The notes: a model not told the origin generated them from the sequence alone. Shown: positions 1-8,958, counted from the first letter of the stretch. The stretch: DNA of 64,000 nucleotides from Diplocloster hominis (GCF_032380655.1 NZ_JAWDIY010000002.1:248001-312000), one strand, 5' to 3'. A program made the numbers and translations.

Positions 1-999
1 AAGATACTGGGAACGATGTTCCAGAACGGAGCATCCATTGAGGATGCAGTGGAGACCATCGTTAAGACACTGCCGATCTGCCAGGTCCGGAAGGTAGCCT
101 ATGCCACCTTCAGTATACTGCAGATTTTCCATAACGGGGAAGGATATCTGGTGGAGTTTGACAATCCGGAATGTGTCTTGATCCGGGATAGAAAACTGAT
201 GGATATCCCCTTCACCCACCGGGAACTGGAGGGAAAGGATATCCGGGAATGGCGGTTTCAGGTGCAGATGGGCGACTGCTTTGTGCTGATGAGCGACGGT
301 GTGGTCTACGCGGGAGCCGGCGAGATCCTGAATCTGGGCTGGACCAGAGACAGTATGGCCGAATATGCGCTCAAATGTATGAAAACCACCACGTCGGCTT
401 CCCGGCTCACGGCCATGTTAAGCAGAGCCTGTGACGATCTCTATCTGCAAAAACCCGGGGATGACACTACGGTCTGTGTGACCAGAGTGATTCCCAGGCG
501 GCTGGTCAGCATCTTCACGGGACCGCCTGAGGACCCCGGGGATGACCGTAAGCTGATGGAACAGTTCATGGGCGAATCCGGCTGTAAGATCGTATGCGGC
601 GGCACCAGCGCGAATATTGCCGCCAAATATCTGGACAAACCGATCACAACTCAGATCCAGAGCGCTTCCAGCGATGTACCGCCTATGGCAGAGATCGAAG
701 GGATGGATCTGGTTACCGAAGGAATCATAACCATGAATAAAGCGTTGAAGCTTTTAAGACAATATATAAGAGATGAGGTAGATGTGGACTTCTTCCTGGC
801 CCTGGACGAGGACAACGGCGCCGCCAGGCTGGCCAAGATCCTGATCGAAGAATGCACGGAACTAAAGCTCTTTGTGGGCAAAGCCGTCAATCAGGCATAT
901 GACGCCACCATGGATTTAGATCTTCGCATGAATCTCATCGGCCAGCTCAAATCGGTGGTAGAGCAGATGGGCCACCGCGTAGAAGTCATCTACTTCTGA
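1..999 (+). CDS. SpoIIE-family PP2C-like serine phosphatase, 5' end outside window
   Basis: The frame is open through base 1, so the true start and probably the N-terminal half lie upstream; the Met at 16 is internal. The visible part carries the SpoIIE/PP2C catalytic signature: the aspartate of MGDCFVLMSDGV and, further on, PGDDTTVCV, both metal-binding in the family. After about residue 165 comes a second region of roughly 160 residues with GGTSANIAA, which I do not recognise as a named domain. SpoIIE-type phosphatases dephosphorylate serine in anti-sigma-factor antagonists or other signalling partners; the partner here is unknown. It ends just before a REP-like palindrome and is not obviously in the same operon as the nucleoside genes. 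Function class is secure, role is not. Confidence 0.8.
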   Translation, partial: KILGTMFQNGASIEDAVETIVKTLPICQVRKVAYATFSILQIFHNGEGYLVEFDNPECVLIRDRKLMDIPFTHRELEGKDIREWRFQVQMGDCFVLMSDGVVYAGAGEILNLGWTRDSMAEYALKCMKTTTSASRLTAMLSRACDDLYLQKPGDDTTVCVTRVIPRRLVSIFTGPPEDPGDDRKLMEQFMGESGCKIVCGGTSANIAAKYLDKPITTQIQSASSDVPPMAEIEGMDLVTEGIITMNKALKLLRQYIRDEVDVDFFLALDEDNGAARLAKILIEECTELKLFVGKAVNQAYDATMDLDLRMNLIGQLKSVVEQMGHRVEVIYF

Positions 1000-1001
1000 G
1001 A

Positions 1002-1067
1002 GGGGACTGGCTCATTCCGCCTCCAATTCAGCCGGCACCAAACAAAAGGCGGAATGTGCCTGTCCCC
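1002..1067. repeat. REP-like inverted repeat after the phosphatase gene
   Basis: Two 21-nt arms (1002-1022 and 1047-1067) are inverted copies with 19 of 21 matches; they begin GGGGAC and end GTCCCC, with CATTCCGCC / GGCGGAATG inside. The loop is 24 nt. There is no T-run, so it is not a typical terminator. The form (GGGGAC...GTCCCC palindrome directly after a gene) resembles REP elements mobilised by Y1-type (RAYT) transposases; no such transposase is in the window, so that origin is inferred. Confidence 0.6.
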
Positions 1068-1186
1068 GGAAGCTGCCCCAAAGAGCACAAGCATCTAAAC
1101 CTTGAGAAATATCCAAAACACGAATATACCGCCACCAGCCCCATGTAACACTACGATATAATAATGAAAAGCAAAGGAGAACCACC

Positions 1187-2023
1187 ATGAACCAAGTATA
1201 TGACAAATTACAAAAATGCTATGAAAGCGTAAAATCCAAAATAGACTTCCAGCCAAAAGTAGCGCTGATCCTGGGTTCCGGCCTGGGGGATTACGCCGAA
1301 GGCATCCAGGTGGAAGCGGTCCTTAATTATTCAGACATTGAAGGATTCCCGGTATCCACCGTACCCGGCCACAAAGGCCGTTTCCTCTTCGGCTACGTAG
1401 AAACCGTACCGGTGGTCATTATGCAGGGCCGTGTCCATTACTACGAAGGCTACGACATGTCCGATGTAGTCCTTCCCACCAGGCTCATGCGGATGATGGG
1501 TGCCGAAGTGCTATTCCTGACCAACGCCTCCGGCGGAATCAATTATAACTATCAGGCGGGAGATTTCATGCTGATCCGGGACCATATCCTGAATTTCGTC
1601 CCTTCTCCCCTGATCGGGCCCAACATCGACGAGCTGGGAACCAGGTTTCCCGATATGAGCGATGTCTACGATTACAAGCTCCGCCGGATCATCAAACAGA
1701 CTGCCCTGGAACAGAACATCCCGCTCCAGGAAGGTGTATACATCCAGCTGACCGGCCCCAACTTCGAGACTCCCTCCGAGGTACGCATGTGCAGAACTCT
1801 GGGTGCCGATGCCGTAGGTATGAGCACCGCCTGTGAGGCCGTGGCGGCCAACCATATGGGAATGAAGATTTGCGGTATCTCCTGTGTGTCCAACCAGGCA
1901 GCCGATGCGGCAAAACAGCCGCTGACCCACGAAGAGGTCCAGGAGATGGCGGACCGCAAGGCGCCGATGTTCAAGAAGCTGATCACCTCATCCATCGTGA
2001 ACATTGCGAAAGAAATCCTGTGA
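1187..2023 (+). CDS. punA: purine nucleoside phosphorylase, type I (trimeric family)
   Basis: Cleaves purine nucleosides with phosphate to free base plus ribose-1-phosphate in the cytoplasm. The 278 residues match the usual family length. Visible family motifs are LILGSGLG (phosphate loop), PGHKG, GRVHYYEGY, TNASGGIN, GPNFETPSEVRM and GMSTACEAVAANH followed by SCVSNQAA, which cover the phosphate-, ribose- and base-binding sites. The start is ATG with AAGGAG seven bases before; a TATAAT lies at 1157-1162 but no good -35 box accompanies it. It stands first in a run with mtnA and a BMP-type nucleoside transporter. In this setting it could also phosphorolyse methylthioinosine formed by the MtaD-like deaminase further on; that substrate is an inference. 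Confidence 0.93.
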   Translation: MNQVYDKLQKCYESVKSKIDFQPKVALILGSGLGDYAEGIQVEAVLNYSDIEGFPVSTVPGHKGRFLFGYVETVPVVIMQGRVHYYEGYDMSDVVLPTRLMRMMGAEVLFLTNASGGINYNYQAGDFMLIRDHILNFVPSPLIGPNIDELGTRFPDMSDVYDYKLRRIIKQTALEQNIPLQEGVYIQLTGPNFETPSEVRMCRTLGADAVGMSTACEAVAANHMGMKICGISCVSNQAADAAKQPLTHEEVQEMADRKAPMFKKLITSSIVNIAKEIL

Positions 2024-2107
2024 CAATCCATTAAAAACGGACGATCCATTGAAAGCCGGCCGAATAATGATGCCGTATATGGGGATACTGAAAAGGAGGA
2101 AAATGGA

Positions 2108-3187
2108 TTGGAAAATCTGGAAAAAGCAACTCACATTGAAAATGTAAAATTAAGTGAAGACGGAAAAAATGTGATCATTATTGATCAGACAAAATTGCCC
2201 AACAGGGAGGAGTATCTGACTCTTAACACGGCTGCGGATATCTATGAGGCTATATTTGAACTGAAGGTCCGGGGAGCCCCGGCTATCGGAATCTGTGCGG
2301 GGTACGGGATCTATGTGCTGGCCAGACAGATAGAAACGCAAGATTATGACCGGTTTTTAGAGGAATTCCGTAAATATAAAGATTATCTGGATTCCTCCCG
2401 CCCAACCGCGGTAAACTTAAGCTGGGCGCTCAACCGCATGGAAAATGTGGTAACCGCCCATTCGCACCTTGCGGTTCCTGAGATCCTGAAACTGCTGGAA
2501 AAGGAAAGCCGTATGATTCAGGAGGAGGATATCCGGATGTGCCGGGCCATATCGGAATTCGGCCTCTCGCTGATCCGGGACGGAGACGGTATCCTGACCC
2601 ACTGCAATGCGGGGCCTCTCGCCACATCCCAGTATGGAACAGCTCTGGGACCTTTATTTCTGGGGAAAGAGCGCGGCATGAACTTCAGGGTGTTCGCGGA
2701 TGAAACCAGACCGCTCCTGCAGGGGGCGAGGCTGACTTCCTATGAACTGGCCCGGGGCGGAATCGATGTGACTTTGATCTGCGATAATATGGCCAGCCTG
2801 GTGATGAAGAACGGCTGGGTCCAGGCGTGCTTTGTAGGTTGTGACCGGGTGGCGGCCAACGGTGACACGGCGAATAAGATAGGGACCAGCGGTGTGGCGA
2901 TCCTGGCGAAACATTACGGGATTCCCTTCTACGTGCTGGGGCCCAGCTCCACGATTGATTTAAACTGTGCGTCCGGCGAAGACATTACCATCGAGCTGCG
3001 GGATACCAATGAGATCAAGACCAAGTTTTATCAGGAGCCCATGGCGCTTCCGGAGGTGAAATGTTATAATCCGGCCTTTGATGTTACAGATCATACCCTG
3101 ATCACGGCGATCGTAACGGAGGAAGGGATCTGTTATCCACCTTTCACGGACAGCCTGGCTGAAGTTTTCAGGAACAAAGGGATCTGA
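2108..3187 (+). CDS. mtnA: S-methyl-5-thioribose-1-phosphate isomerase (MtnA family)
   Basis: Converts 5-methylthioribose-1-phosphate to the ribulose form in methionine/methylthioadenosine salvage. The 359 residues carry the MtnA hallmarks KVRGAPAIG near the N-terminus, THCNAG (catalytic Cys) and CDNMA (catalytic Asp), then GCDRVAANGDTANKIGTS. The start is TTG, with AAAGGAGG ending seven bases upstream; an ATG five bases earlier (2103) is out of frame. eIF2B-like relatives can act on ribose-1-phosphate, so ribose-1-P isomerisation downstream of the phosphorylase is a possible alternative role. The rest of the methionine salvage pathway (enolase, dioxygenase, or the class II aldolase of the DHAP shunt) is not in the window. 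Confidence 0.9.
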   Translation: MENLEKATHIENVKLSEDGKNVIIIDQTKLPNREEYLTLNTAADIYEAIFELKVRGAPAIGICAGYGIYVLARQIETQDYDRFLEEFRKYKDYLDSSRPTAVNLSWALNRMENVVTAHSHLAVPEILKLLEKESRMIQEEDIRMCRAISEFGLSLIRDGDGILTHCNAGPLATSQYGTALGPLFLGKERGMNFRVFADETRPLLQGARLTSYELARGGIDVTLICDNMASLVMKNGWVQACFVGCDRVAANGDTANKIGTSGVAILAKHYGIPFYVLGPSSTIDLNCASGEDITIELRDTNEIKTKFYQEPMALPEVKCYNPAFDVTDHTLITAIVTEEGICYPPFTDSLAEVFRNKGI

Positions 3188-3262
3188 TACACCCTATATT
3201 TGATCAAAGTCTGAGCATCCGTGAGCAGTCGCATTTTTCCGCTTCACAAAAGGAGGATCATT

Positions 3263-4420
3263 ATGAAAAGACCCCTGATTGTGTTGGCGGTATGTGCGTT
3301 TGTGGCCCTGACCGGCTGCAGCAGCAGTCAGAAGCAGGTACCGGCGGTACCTGAAGCCGGGAATGACACGAAGGATGGCTTGAAAATTGCGATCGTTACC
3401 AGTCCGACCGGCGTGGATGACGGTTCTTTTAACCAGAACAATTTCGAGGGTGTACAGGCATTTTTGAATACGCATCCGGATTCCGGTGTGACACCGGTCA
3501 ATGAACCAACCGGTGACAATGCCGCATCCGTACAGGCAGTGGCAGATATTGTAGCGGACTATGATGTAATTATTACCCCCGGATTCCAGTTTTCGGGAAT
3601 CGGACAGCTGGCAGCGGACAACCCGGATGTGAGATTTATTTTGGTGGACTCCTATCCAACGGATGCAGACGGGATGGAAACAGAGCTGGATAACGTCTAT
3701 GCCATGCAGTTCGCGGAGCAGGAAGGCGGCTTTTTCGCAGGTGTGGCGGCGGCTTTGGAGACAAAGACCGGTAAGACGGCTGTGGTCAATGGCGTGGCTT
3801 TTCCCTCCAATGTCAACTATCAGTACGGGTTCGAAGCCGGCGTCAACTATGCGGTAAAAAATCTCGGAGCCAGGGCGGAATGTGTGGAAATTCCCGCATA
3901 TGCCGGTACGGATGTGGCGAACCAAAATATCGGTGGTAATTACACCGGAAGCTTTTCCGACCAGGCCCAGGGAAAGGTGATCGGCCAGGCTTTGATCGCC
4001 CAGGGCGCGGATGTGATTTTCGTGGCGGCGGGCGGAGCCGGAAACGGTGTGTTTACAGCGGCCAAAGAGGCGCAGAATGTGAAAGTGATCGGCTGCGATG
4101 TGGATCAATACGATGACGGCGTCAATGGGGATCAGAATATTATCCTTACCTCGGCGTTAAAGATCATGGACAAAAACGTGGAGAAGCAGTTAAATGCCAT
4201 CGCGGATGGTACCTTTCACGGGGGCAATTATCTGTTAAAGGCGGACAGCGATTCCACCGGTTACGTATTTGAAAAGGGGCGGCAGCAGCTTTCGGATCAT
4301 ACGATACCAACACTTGAGCAGGTCTATGCCCAGGTCAGGGATGGGACAATTGTGCCGCCTTCCTACGGCGGCAATACCACACCGGATGATTTTCTGGGAC
4401 TTGATCCGGCAGATCAATAA
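3263..4420 (+). CDS. BMP/Med-family nucleoside-binding lipoprotein of an ABC transporter
   Basis: Extracellular substrate-binding subunit, anchored by lipid. I place the start at ATG 3263, nine bases after AAAGGAGG; the frame is open for 14 codons further up but has no ribosome site there. The N-terminus is a lipoprotein signal, MKRPLIVLAVCAFVALTGC, with the lipidated Cys in LTGC. The mature part has the BMP-family pattern: IAIVTSPTGVDDGSFNQ near the N-terminus and the type 1 periplasmic-binding-protein fold with VIFVAAGGAGNGVF. Family members bind purine or other nucleosides (B. subtilis NupN, T. pallidum PnrA). The ATPase and two permeases follow at once, separated by a strong hairpin that may set subunit ratio. 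Confidence 0.9.
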   Translation: MKRPLIVLAVCAFVALTGCSSSQKQVPAVPEAGNDTKDGLKIAIVTSPTGVDDGSFNQNNFEGVQAFLNTHPDSGVTPVNEPTGDNAASVQAVADIVADYDVIITPGFQFSGIGQLAADNPDVRFILVDSYPTDADGMETELDNVYAMQFAEQEGGFFAGVAAALETKTGKTAVVNGVAFPSNVNYQYGFEAGVNYAVKNLGARAECVEIPAYAGTDVANQNIGGNYTGSFSDQAQGKVIGQALIAQGADVIFVAAGGAGNGVFTAAKEAQNVKVIGCDVDQYDDGVNGDQNIILTSALKIMDKNVEKQLNAIADGTFHGGNYLLKADSDSTGYVFEKGRQQLSDHTIPTLEQVYAQVRDGTIVPPSYGGNTTPDDFLGLDPADQ

Positions 4421-4444
4421 AAAACAGAAATATCCATATAACCA

Positions 4445-4477
4445 ATGGGGGCAGACACGGACAGCGGCTGCCCCCAT
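4445..4477 (+). promoter_or_regulatory. intercistronic stem-loop between binding-protein and ATPase genes
   Basis: Perfect 10-bp stem (ATGGGGGCAG / CTGCCCCCAT) with a 13-nt loop and no following T-run. Such hairpins between the binding-protein and membrane-component genes of ABC operons commonly stabilise the upstream mRNA or attenuate read-through, giving excess binding protein; that role is inferred here. Confidence 0.65.
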
Positions 4478-4532
4478 GTGACGCTAAATTCACAAAAGAG
4501 AGCAATAAGAGGAAAAAAGGAGCGGCCCCGGG

Positions 4533-6062
4533 ATGGATTATATGGTGGAAATGAGACATATTACCAAAAGATTTCCAGGTATTGTGGCCAACGATGATGT
4601 TACCATTCAGATTCGGCCTCATGAAGTTTACGCGCTGCTGGGAGAAAACGGAGCGGGAAAATCCACGTTGATGAGTATGCTTTTTGGAATGTATGAGCCG
4701 GATCAAGGAGAGATATGGATACGGGGAAAAAGAGTACGGATCAGTTCTCCGAATCAGGCGGCCGGACTGAATATCGGCATGGTTCATCAGCATTTTAAGC
4801 TGGTGCAGAATTTTACTGCTGCCGAGAATATTGTACTGGGAACAGAACCGGTTAAGAGACTATTCGGCGTGCTCCCATGCTTTGACAAAAAACAGGCCGG
4901 GCAGCAGATCCGGGATCTGTCCCGCAGATATGGGCTGGAGATAGATCCTGAGGAACGGATTTCCGATATGGACGTGTCGGCCAGACAGCGGGTGGAAATT
5001 CTGAAAATGCTGTACCGTCAGGCAGAAATCCTTATTTTCGATGAACCAACCGCCGTATTAACTCCGCAGGAGATCCAGTTCCTGCTGAAGATCATCCAGG
5101 GACTAAAGGAGCAGGGGAAGACGATCCTGCTGATTTCACACAAGCTGGAGGAAATCAAGCAGATCGCCGACCGGTGCGCCGTATTAAACCATGGGAAACT
5201 GACGGCTGTCCGGGAGGTGAAAGATACCAGCACAAGAGAGATGGCCGGTTTGATGATTGGAAGGGAACTGCCAAAAGCCATGGAAAAGAAGGAAAGGGAG
5301 CGAAACCAGGAGATATTGCGTGTGGAACATCTGACGGTTGAAAATAAAAACCGTCTTCCGGTTGTCCGTGATGTATCCTTTTCCATCCGCGGCGGCGAGA
5401 TATTCGCAGTGGCCGGAGTGGCGGGAAATGGGCAAGTCGAATTGGCGGATGCCATCGCGGGCCTGTTAAAGACGAAATCCGGCAGCATTTTCCTGAACGG
5501 TACGGATATCCGCGAGTTCAGTGTCAAAAGGCGTATTCTGTCCGGTATTTCTTATATCCCGGAAGATCGGCAGACCACCGGACTGGTACTGGATTTTTCA
5601 CTGGCTGATAATCTGATACTGAAAAAATATGGCGGGGAGCCGTTCGCTCACAGAGGGATTCTGCGTCCGGAGGAGATCGGCAGGTACGCGGAGAAACTGA
5701 TCGGACGCTATGATATCCGAAGCGCACGCGGAAAAAGTACCCAGGTCCGTTCGATGAGCGGGGGAAACCAGCAGAAAGCCGTGATTGGAAGGGAGATCGA
5801 GCTGCAGAACCCCCTGCTGATATTTGTACAGCCCACGAGAGGTCTGGATATCGGTGCGATTGATAAAATACACCGGCAGATTCTAAAAGAGAGGGAGTCA
5901 GGGAAGGCCATTTTGCTGATTTCGCTGGAACTTGACGAGATAATGAAGTTGGCGGATACGGTCGGAGTGATCTATAATGGGGCCATGACCAGGATTGCAG
6001 AGGCAAATAGCCTGACCGCCGATCAGATCGGAGCATACATGATGGGGGTAAAAGGCGCATGA
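4533..6062 (+). CDS. nucleoside ABC transporter ATPase, two ABC domains (NupO/YufO type)
   Basis: A 509-residue protein with two nucleotide-binding domains in one chain, as in BMP-linked, ribose-type importers. Domain 1 has Walker A GENGAGKST near residue 38, a weak signature DVSARQRVEI and Walker B ILIFDEPTAVL. Domain 2 starts near residue 255 with a degenerate Walker A (GVAGNGQVE, no Lys) but a good signature MSGGNQQK and FVQPTRGLD where the catalytic Glu is replaced. One working and one degenerate site is normal for this family. Start ATG with AAAAAAGGAG upstream. Its stop overlaps the next permease start by 4 nt (ATGA), so the proteins are probably made in step. Confidence 0.92.
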   Translation: MDYMVEMRHITKRFPGIVANDDVTIQIRPHEVYALLGENGAGKSTLMSMLFGMYEPDQGEIWIRGKRVRISSPNQAAGLNIGMVHQHFKLVQNFTAAENIVLGTEPVKRLFGVLPCFDKKQAGQQIRDLSRRYGLEIDPEERISDMDVSARQRVEILKMLYRQAEILIFDEPTAVLTPQEIQFLLKIIQGLKEQGKTILLISHKLEEIKQIADRCAVLNHGKLTAVREVKDTSTREMAGLMIGRELPKAMEKKERERNQEILRVEHLTVENKNRLPVVRDVSFSIRGGEIFAVAGVAGNGQVELADAIAGLLKTKSGSIFLNGTDIREFSVKRRILSGISYIPEDRQTTGLVLDFSLADNLILKKYGGEPFAHRGILRPEEIGRYAEKLIGRYDIRSARGKSTQVRSMSGGNQQKAVIGREIELQNPLLIFVQPTRGLDIGAIDKIHRQILKERESGKAILLISLELDEIMKLADTVGVIYNGAMTRIAEANSLTADQIGAYMMGVKGA

Positions 6063-7177
6063 AAAAGGGAAAACGCTGCTTGCAAAGAGGCCTTACCCTG
6101 CTCTTGGGTAATGAAAAGACACAACCGATTGCCATACCGCTTTTTGCCATCTGTCTCAGTCTTTTGTTCGGCATGGTTATTATCGCAGTGACCGGCGCGA
6201 ATCCTCTGAGCGCCTATCAGAATCTGCTGCAGGGCTGCGGTATATTACCGAAGCCCTCTTATGCGGCTTACAAAAACAGTTTCACGGATTTTACCGGATT
6301 TTTGAATGCGTGGACGCCTGTGCTGTTTGCCTCGCTGGCTGTGGCTGTGGCTTTGAAGGCCGGACTGTTTAATATCGGGGTATCGGGGCAGATGCTGATT
6401 TCCGGGTTTGCGGCATCCGTTCTGGTAGGGTATACCGGCAGCCTGCCCTCCCTTCCGGCCAAATTCCTGGTATTGCTGGTGGGAATCGCTGTGGGTATGC
6501 TGTCCGGAGGTCTGGCAGGATGGCTGAAATACCGGTTCCGGGTGAATGAGGTGGTCTCCACCATTATGTTAAACTATATTCTCCTGTATGCGGTCAGCTT
6601 CTGTATTCACATGTGGTATATCAATCCCGTATCCAGGCAGTCCGTCCCGGTAACGCAGGCTTCCAGACTGACATTGATGGATGTATCGGCTGGGGGAATG
6701 AAAATTGATATTCCGCTGGGTGTGCTGCTGGCCATCGGTATCGCGTTTCTTCTGAGGTTTCTTCTGAACCGTACCACATTCGGATTCGAGATCCGGGCGG
6801 CGGGGATGAGTCCGGAGGCGGCAAGGTACGCGGGGATGCATGTGGGTAAAAATATGGTATTGTCCATGATGTTATCCGGAGCCCTTTCCGGTCTTGCCGG
6901 AGTTACCTACTATCTGGGGTATTTCGGTTCCATCCGGCCGAAGGTACTGCCGGCTGTCGGGTTTGATGCGATTGCAGTGGCCCTGTTGGGGAATTCCAAT
7001 CCGGTAGGTGTGATTTTCTCCTCCCTTCTCATATCCATTCTGGAGAAGGGAAATACGTATATGAGTTCCAGATCCGGGGTGCCGGGAGAGATCGCCTCGG
7101 TGATCACGGGAATTCTGCTGCTGGCCAGTGCCTGCACCGCCTATATCAGACACAGAAGGGAGGCACAGTCGTTATGA
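6059..7177 (+). CDS. nucleoside ABC transporter permease 1 (NupP/YufP type)
   Basis: Integral membrane subunit of 372 residues, mostly hydrophobic, in the BPD_transp_2 (branched-chain/ribose-type) permease family. Typical motifs are NIGVSGQMLISGF (family form NIGxEGQ), FRVNEVVSTIMLNYI and LSGALSGLAG, followed by VALLGNSNPVGVI. It overlaps both neighbours by 4 nt, the ATPase upstream and the second permease downstream. Substrate is inferred from the BMP lipoprotein and the nucleoside enzymes around it. Confidence 0.9.
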   Translation: MKKGKRCLQRGLTLLLGNEKTQPIAIPLFAICLSLLFGMVIIAVTGANPLSAYQNLLQGCGILPKPSYAAYKNSFTDFTGFLNAWTPVLFASLAVAVALKAGLFNIGVSGQMLISGFAASVLVGYTGSLPSLPAKFLVLLVGIAVGMLSGGLAGWLKYRFRVNEVVSTIMLNYILLYAVSFCIHMWYINPVSRQSVPVTQASRLTLMDVSAGGMKIDIPLGVLLAIGIAFLLRFLLNRTTFGFEIRAAGMSPEAARYAGMHVGKNMVLSMMLSGALSGLAGVTYYLGYFGSIRPKVLPAVGFDAIAVALLGNSNPVGVIFSSLLISILEKGNTYMSSRSGVPGEIASVITGILLLASACTAYIRHRREAQSL

Positions 7178-8133
7178 ACAGGATGATCATTGACGGGCTG
7201 GCATTCGCGCTTCCCCTGTTTATCATGGCCGTGGGAGGAATCTACAGCGAGCAGAGCGGAATCACGAATCTGGCGCTGGAAGGGTTTCAGGGTGTAGGAG
7301 CCTTTGCGGGATCCTTGTTTGTGATTATGAGCGCCGGTGTGATAAGACCCGGCTCCCTGCCGCAGATTTTACTGGCTTTTGCGGCAGCTATGGCCGGCGG
7401 AGCGGTGTATTCTCTTCTGCATGCGTTACTTTGCATCCGTTTTCGGGCCAATATGGTAATCAGTGGGATCGTGATCAATATTCTGGCGATGGCAGTCACT
7501 GCCTATCTGACGAAACAGCTGAATCCGGTGCTGACGGGCGCGCCTTCGGATAAATTTCAATTGGGTGTCTCCATGCGTATCACAGTGCCCATGCTCTCTG
7601 AGATCCCTGTGCTGGGGGCTGTCTTTACCGACATTTATCCGTTTGAGATTTTAATTCTTCTGCTGGCCGTGATCGCCTGGTTTGTCCTGTACAAATCCAG
7701 ATTCGGGCTTCGTCTGCGTGCCTGCGGGGATCATCCGCAGGCGGTTGATGCAGCGGGAGTGCGTGTGGAGCGGATCCGGCTATGGGCCGTTCTGATATCC
7801 GGAGCACTGTCCGGATTCGCAGGTATGTGTTTTGCCTATTCGGTATCGGCCAACTTTTCTTCCGCCATCTATGCGGGATATGGATATCTGGCTATTGCGG
7901 GCATGATATTCGGCAACTGGAAGATTCTTCCCGCCCTCGGTGCCTGCCTGCTGTTCGGATTCGCGCGCTCCGGCGGCAATGAGATCGTGCTGCTGCTGCA
8001 GATGCCAGGGGCCTATGCGGATCTGGTGATGATTCTGCCGTATTTGCTGACGCTGCTTTTGCTGGTGTTCTTTTCCAGGCATAACCAGCCGCCGCGTGCT
8101 TTGGGGGAGATCTATGAGAAGGGGAAGCGCTGA
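7174..8133 (+). CDS. nucleoside ABC transporter permease 2 (NupQ/YufQ type)
   Basis: Second membrane subunit, 319 residues, same family as its upstream neighbour. It has GGIYSEQSGITNLALEGF near the N-terminus (family form GERxGVxNIGxEG), IRFRANMVISGIVINI and LISGALSGFAG, then IAGMIFGNWKILPAL. About eight to nine hydrophobic segments are visible. The start overlaps the upstream stop by 4 nt. It is the last gene of the transporter operon; a 330-nt gap with a long hairpin follows before the cytidine deaminase gene. Confidence 0.9.
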   Translation: MNRMIIDGLAFALPLFIMAVGGIYSEQSGITNLALEGFQGVGAFAGSLFVIMSAGVIRPGSLPQILLAFAAAMAGGAVYSLLHALLCIRFRANMVISGIVINILAMAVTAYLTKQLNPVLTGAPSDKFQLGVSMRITVPMLSEIPVLGAVFTDIYPFEILILLLAVIAWFVLYKSRFGLRLRACGDHPQAVDAAGVRVERIRLWAVLISGALSGFAGMCFAYSVSANFSSAIYAGYGYLAIAGMIFGNWKILPALGACLLFGFARSGGNEIVLLLQMPGAYADLVMILPYLLTLLLLVFFSRHNQPPRALGEIYEKGKR

Positions 8134-8225
8134 GGGGGGCTGTCCGAAAACTGAATAAAGATTTTTTTACCAAGGGACGGGAAGAGAGGAACACTTGCCA
8201 AAGGGCGGCTCGGGCAGTATTTACT

Positions 8226-8339
8226 GGTTCTTTCTGTGAGTGGGGTATAGTCTGGTAACCGGAATGCCCGCATACTTATACATTAAGCCGGTTGCGGACA
8301 TTCCAATTACCAGGCTATACCCAATTCTCAGAAAGAACC
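8226..8339. repeat. long imperfect hairpin in the gap before cdd
   Basis: The ends are an 11-bp perfect inverted pair (GGTTCTTTCTG / CAGAAAGAACC). Pairing continues inward for about 46 positions with roughly eight mismatches, through GGGTATAG, CTGGTAA, GGAATG and CCGCA. Several mismatches are C/A on the plus strand, which become G-U pairs in a minus-strand transcript. It holds no ORF or transposase. It could be a small non-autonomous mobile element or a structured RNA; the sequence alone does not decide. Confidence 0.6.
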
Positions 8340-8355
8340 TATTTGCTATCCTTAG

Positions 8356-8382
8356 CTGTAAATGGTAACATAGTATTTACAG
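8356..8382. repeat. short perfect inverted repeat upstream of cdd
   Basis: CTGTAAAT (8356-8363) and ATTTACAG (8375-8382) form a perfect 8-bp inverted pair with an 11-nt spacer, about 40 nt before the predicted cdd promoter. Its spacing would suit a regulator-binding site, but no regulator is assigned. Confidence 0.35.
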
Positions 8383-8420
8383 GATGGAATGTATAATCAA
8401 CAGGAATTTATAATCAATAG

Positions 8421-8449
8421 TTGATTTACCACAAATGTATTGTTATGCT
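8421..8449 (+). promoter_or_regulatory. predicted sigma-A promoter for cdd-mtaD
   Basis: TTGATT (8421-8426), a 17-nt spacer, then TATGCT (8444-8449), preceded by TGT, an extended -10 feature. Transcription would begin near 8456, leaving only a very short leader before the start at 8467, so the real start point may differ slightly. Confidence 0.5.
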
Positions 8450-8466
8450 AATTGGGGAGAAAACGT

Positions 8467-8958
8467 ATGGATAGAGAGAATCTGGAAATAAAAAATGTGG
8501 ATAGGAAAGATTTGAAAACGAATCAACTCATACAACAGGCTTTAAAGGCCAGAGAGTATTCCTATGCCCCTTACTCTGGTTTTTGCGTAGGCGCTGCTTT
8601 GCTTTGCAGCTCGGGGGCTGTTTATACCGGGTGTAATATAGAGAATGCGGCATATAGCCCCTCTAACTGTGCGGAGCGGACCGCATTTTTTAAGGCGGTA
8701 AGTGCGGGAGAGAGGGAATTTGAGGCTATCGCGGTAGCCGGAGGACCCGCCGCAGAAGAACCGGAAGACTACTGTCCTCCCTGTGGGGTATGCAGGCAGG
8801 TAATGATGGAATTTTGTGATCCGGCGGAATTCCGTGTTATACTGGTAAAATCAGCAGATGAGACGATGGAATACAAACTGGCGGATCTGCTTCCTGTGGG
8901 CTTTGGCCCGGGGAATCTGAAACGGCAGGATCAGATAAAAAAAGGAGGAGAACAATGA
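8467..8958 (+). CDS. cdd: cytidine deaminase
   Basis: Deaminates cytidine/deoxycytidine to uridine/deoxyuridine in the cytoplasm. Start placed at ATG 8467 after GGGGAGA; an in-frame TTG at 8452 is less likely. Of 163 residues, the first 25 or so are an extension before the domain. Family motifs are APYSGFCVGAAL, NIENAAYSPSNCAERTAF (zinc-binding Cys and the catalytic Glu of CAE) and CPPCGVCRQ (the other two zinc cysteines). Its stop overlaps the start of the next deaminase by 4 nt (ATGA), so the two are probably co-translated. It fits the nucleoside importer upstream. Confidence 0.93.
   Translation: MDRENLEIKNVDRKDLKTNQLIQQALKAREYSYAPYSGFCVGAALLCSSGAVYTGCNIENAAYSPSNCAERTAFFKAVSAGEREFEAIAVAGGPAAEEPEDYCPPCGVCRQVMMEFCDPAEFRVILVKSADETMEYKLADLLPVGFGPGNLKRQDQIKKGGEQ

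Noticed and set aside
1012..1206. Small minus-strand frame in the gap before the PNP gene
   Set aside because: It runs through a palindromic repeat and into the PNP start, with no sign of coding.
3194..4108. 304-codon open frame on the minus strand opposite the BMP lipoprotein gene
   Set aside because: It mirrors the coding strand, has no ribosome site and encodes a His/Arg-rich protein without family features.
8134..8466. Possible purine or other riboswitch before cdd
   Set aside because: None of the conserved purine-riboswitch core sequences is seen; the hairpin is long and simple.
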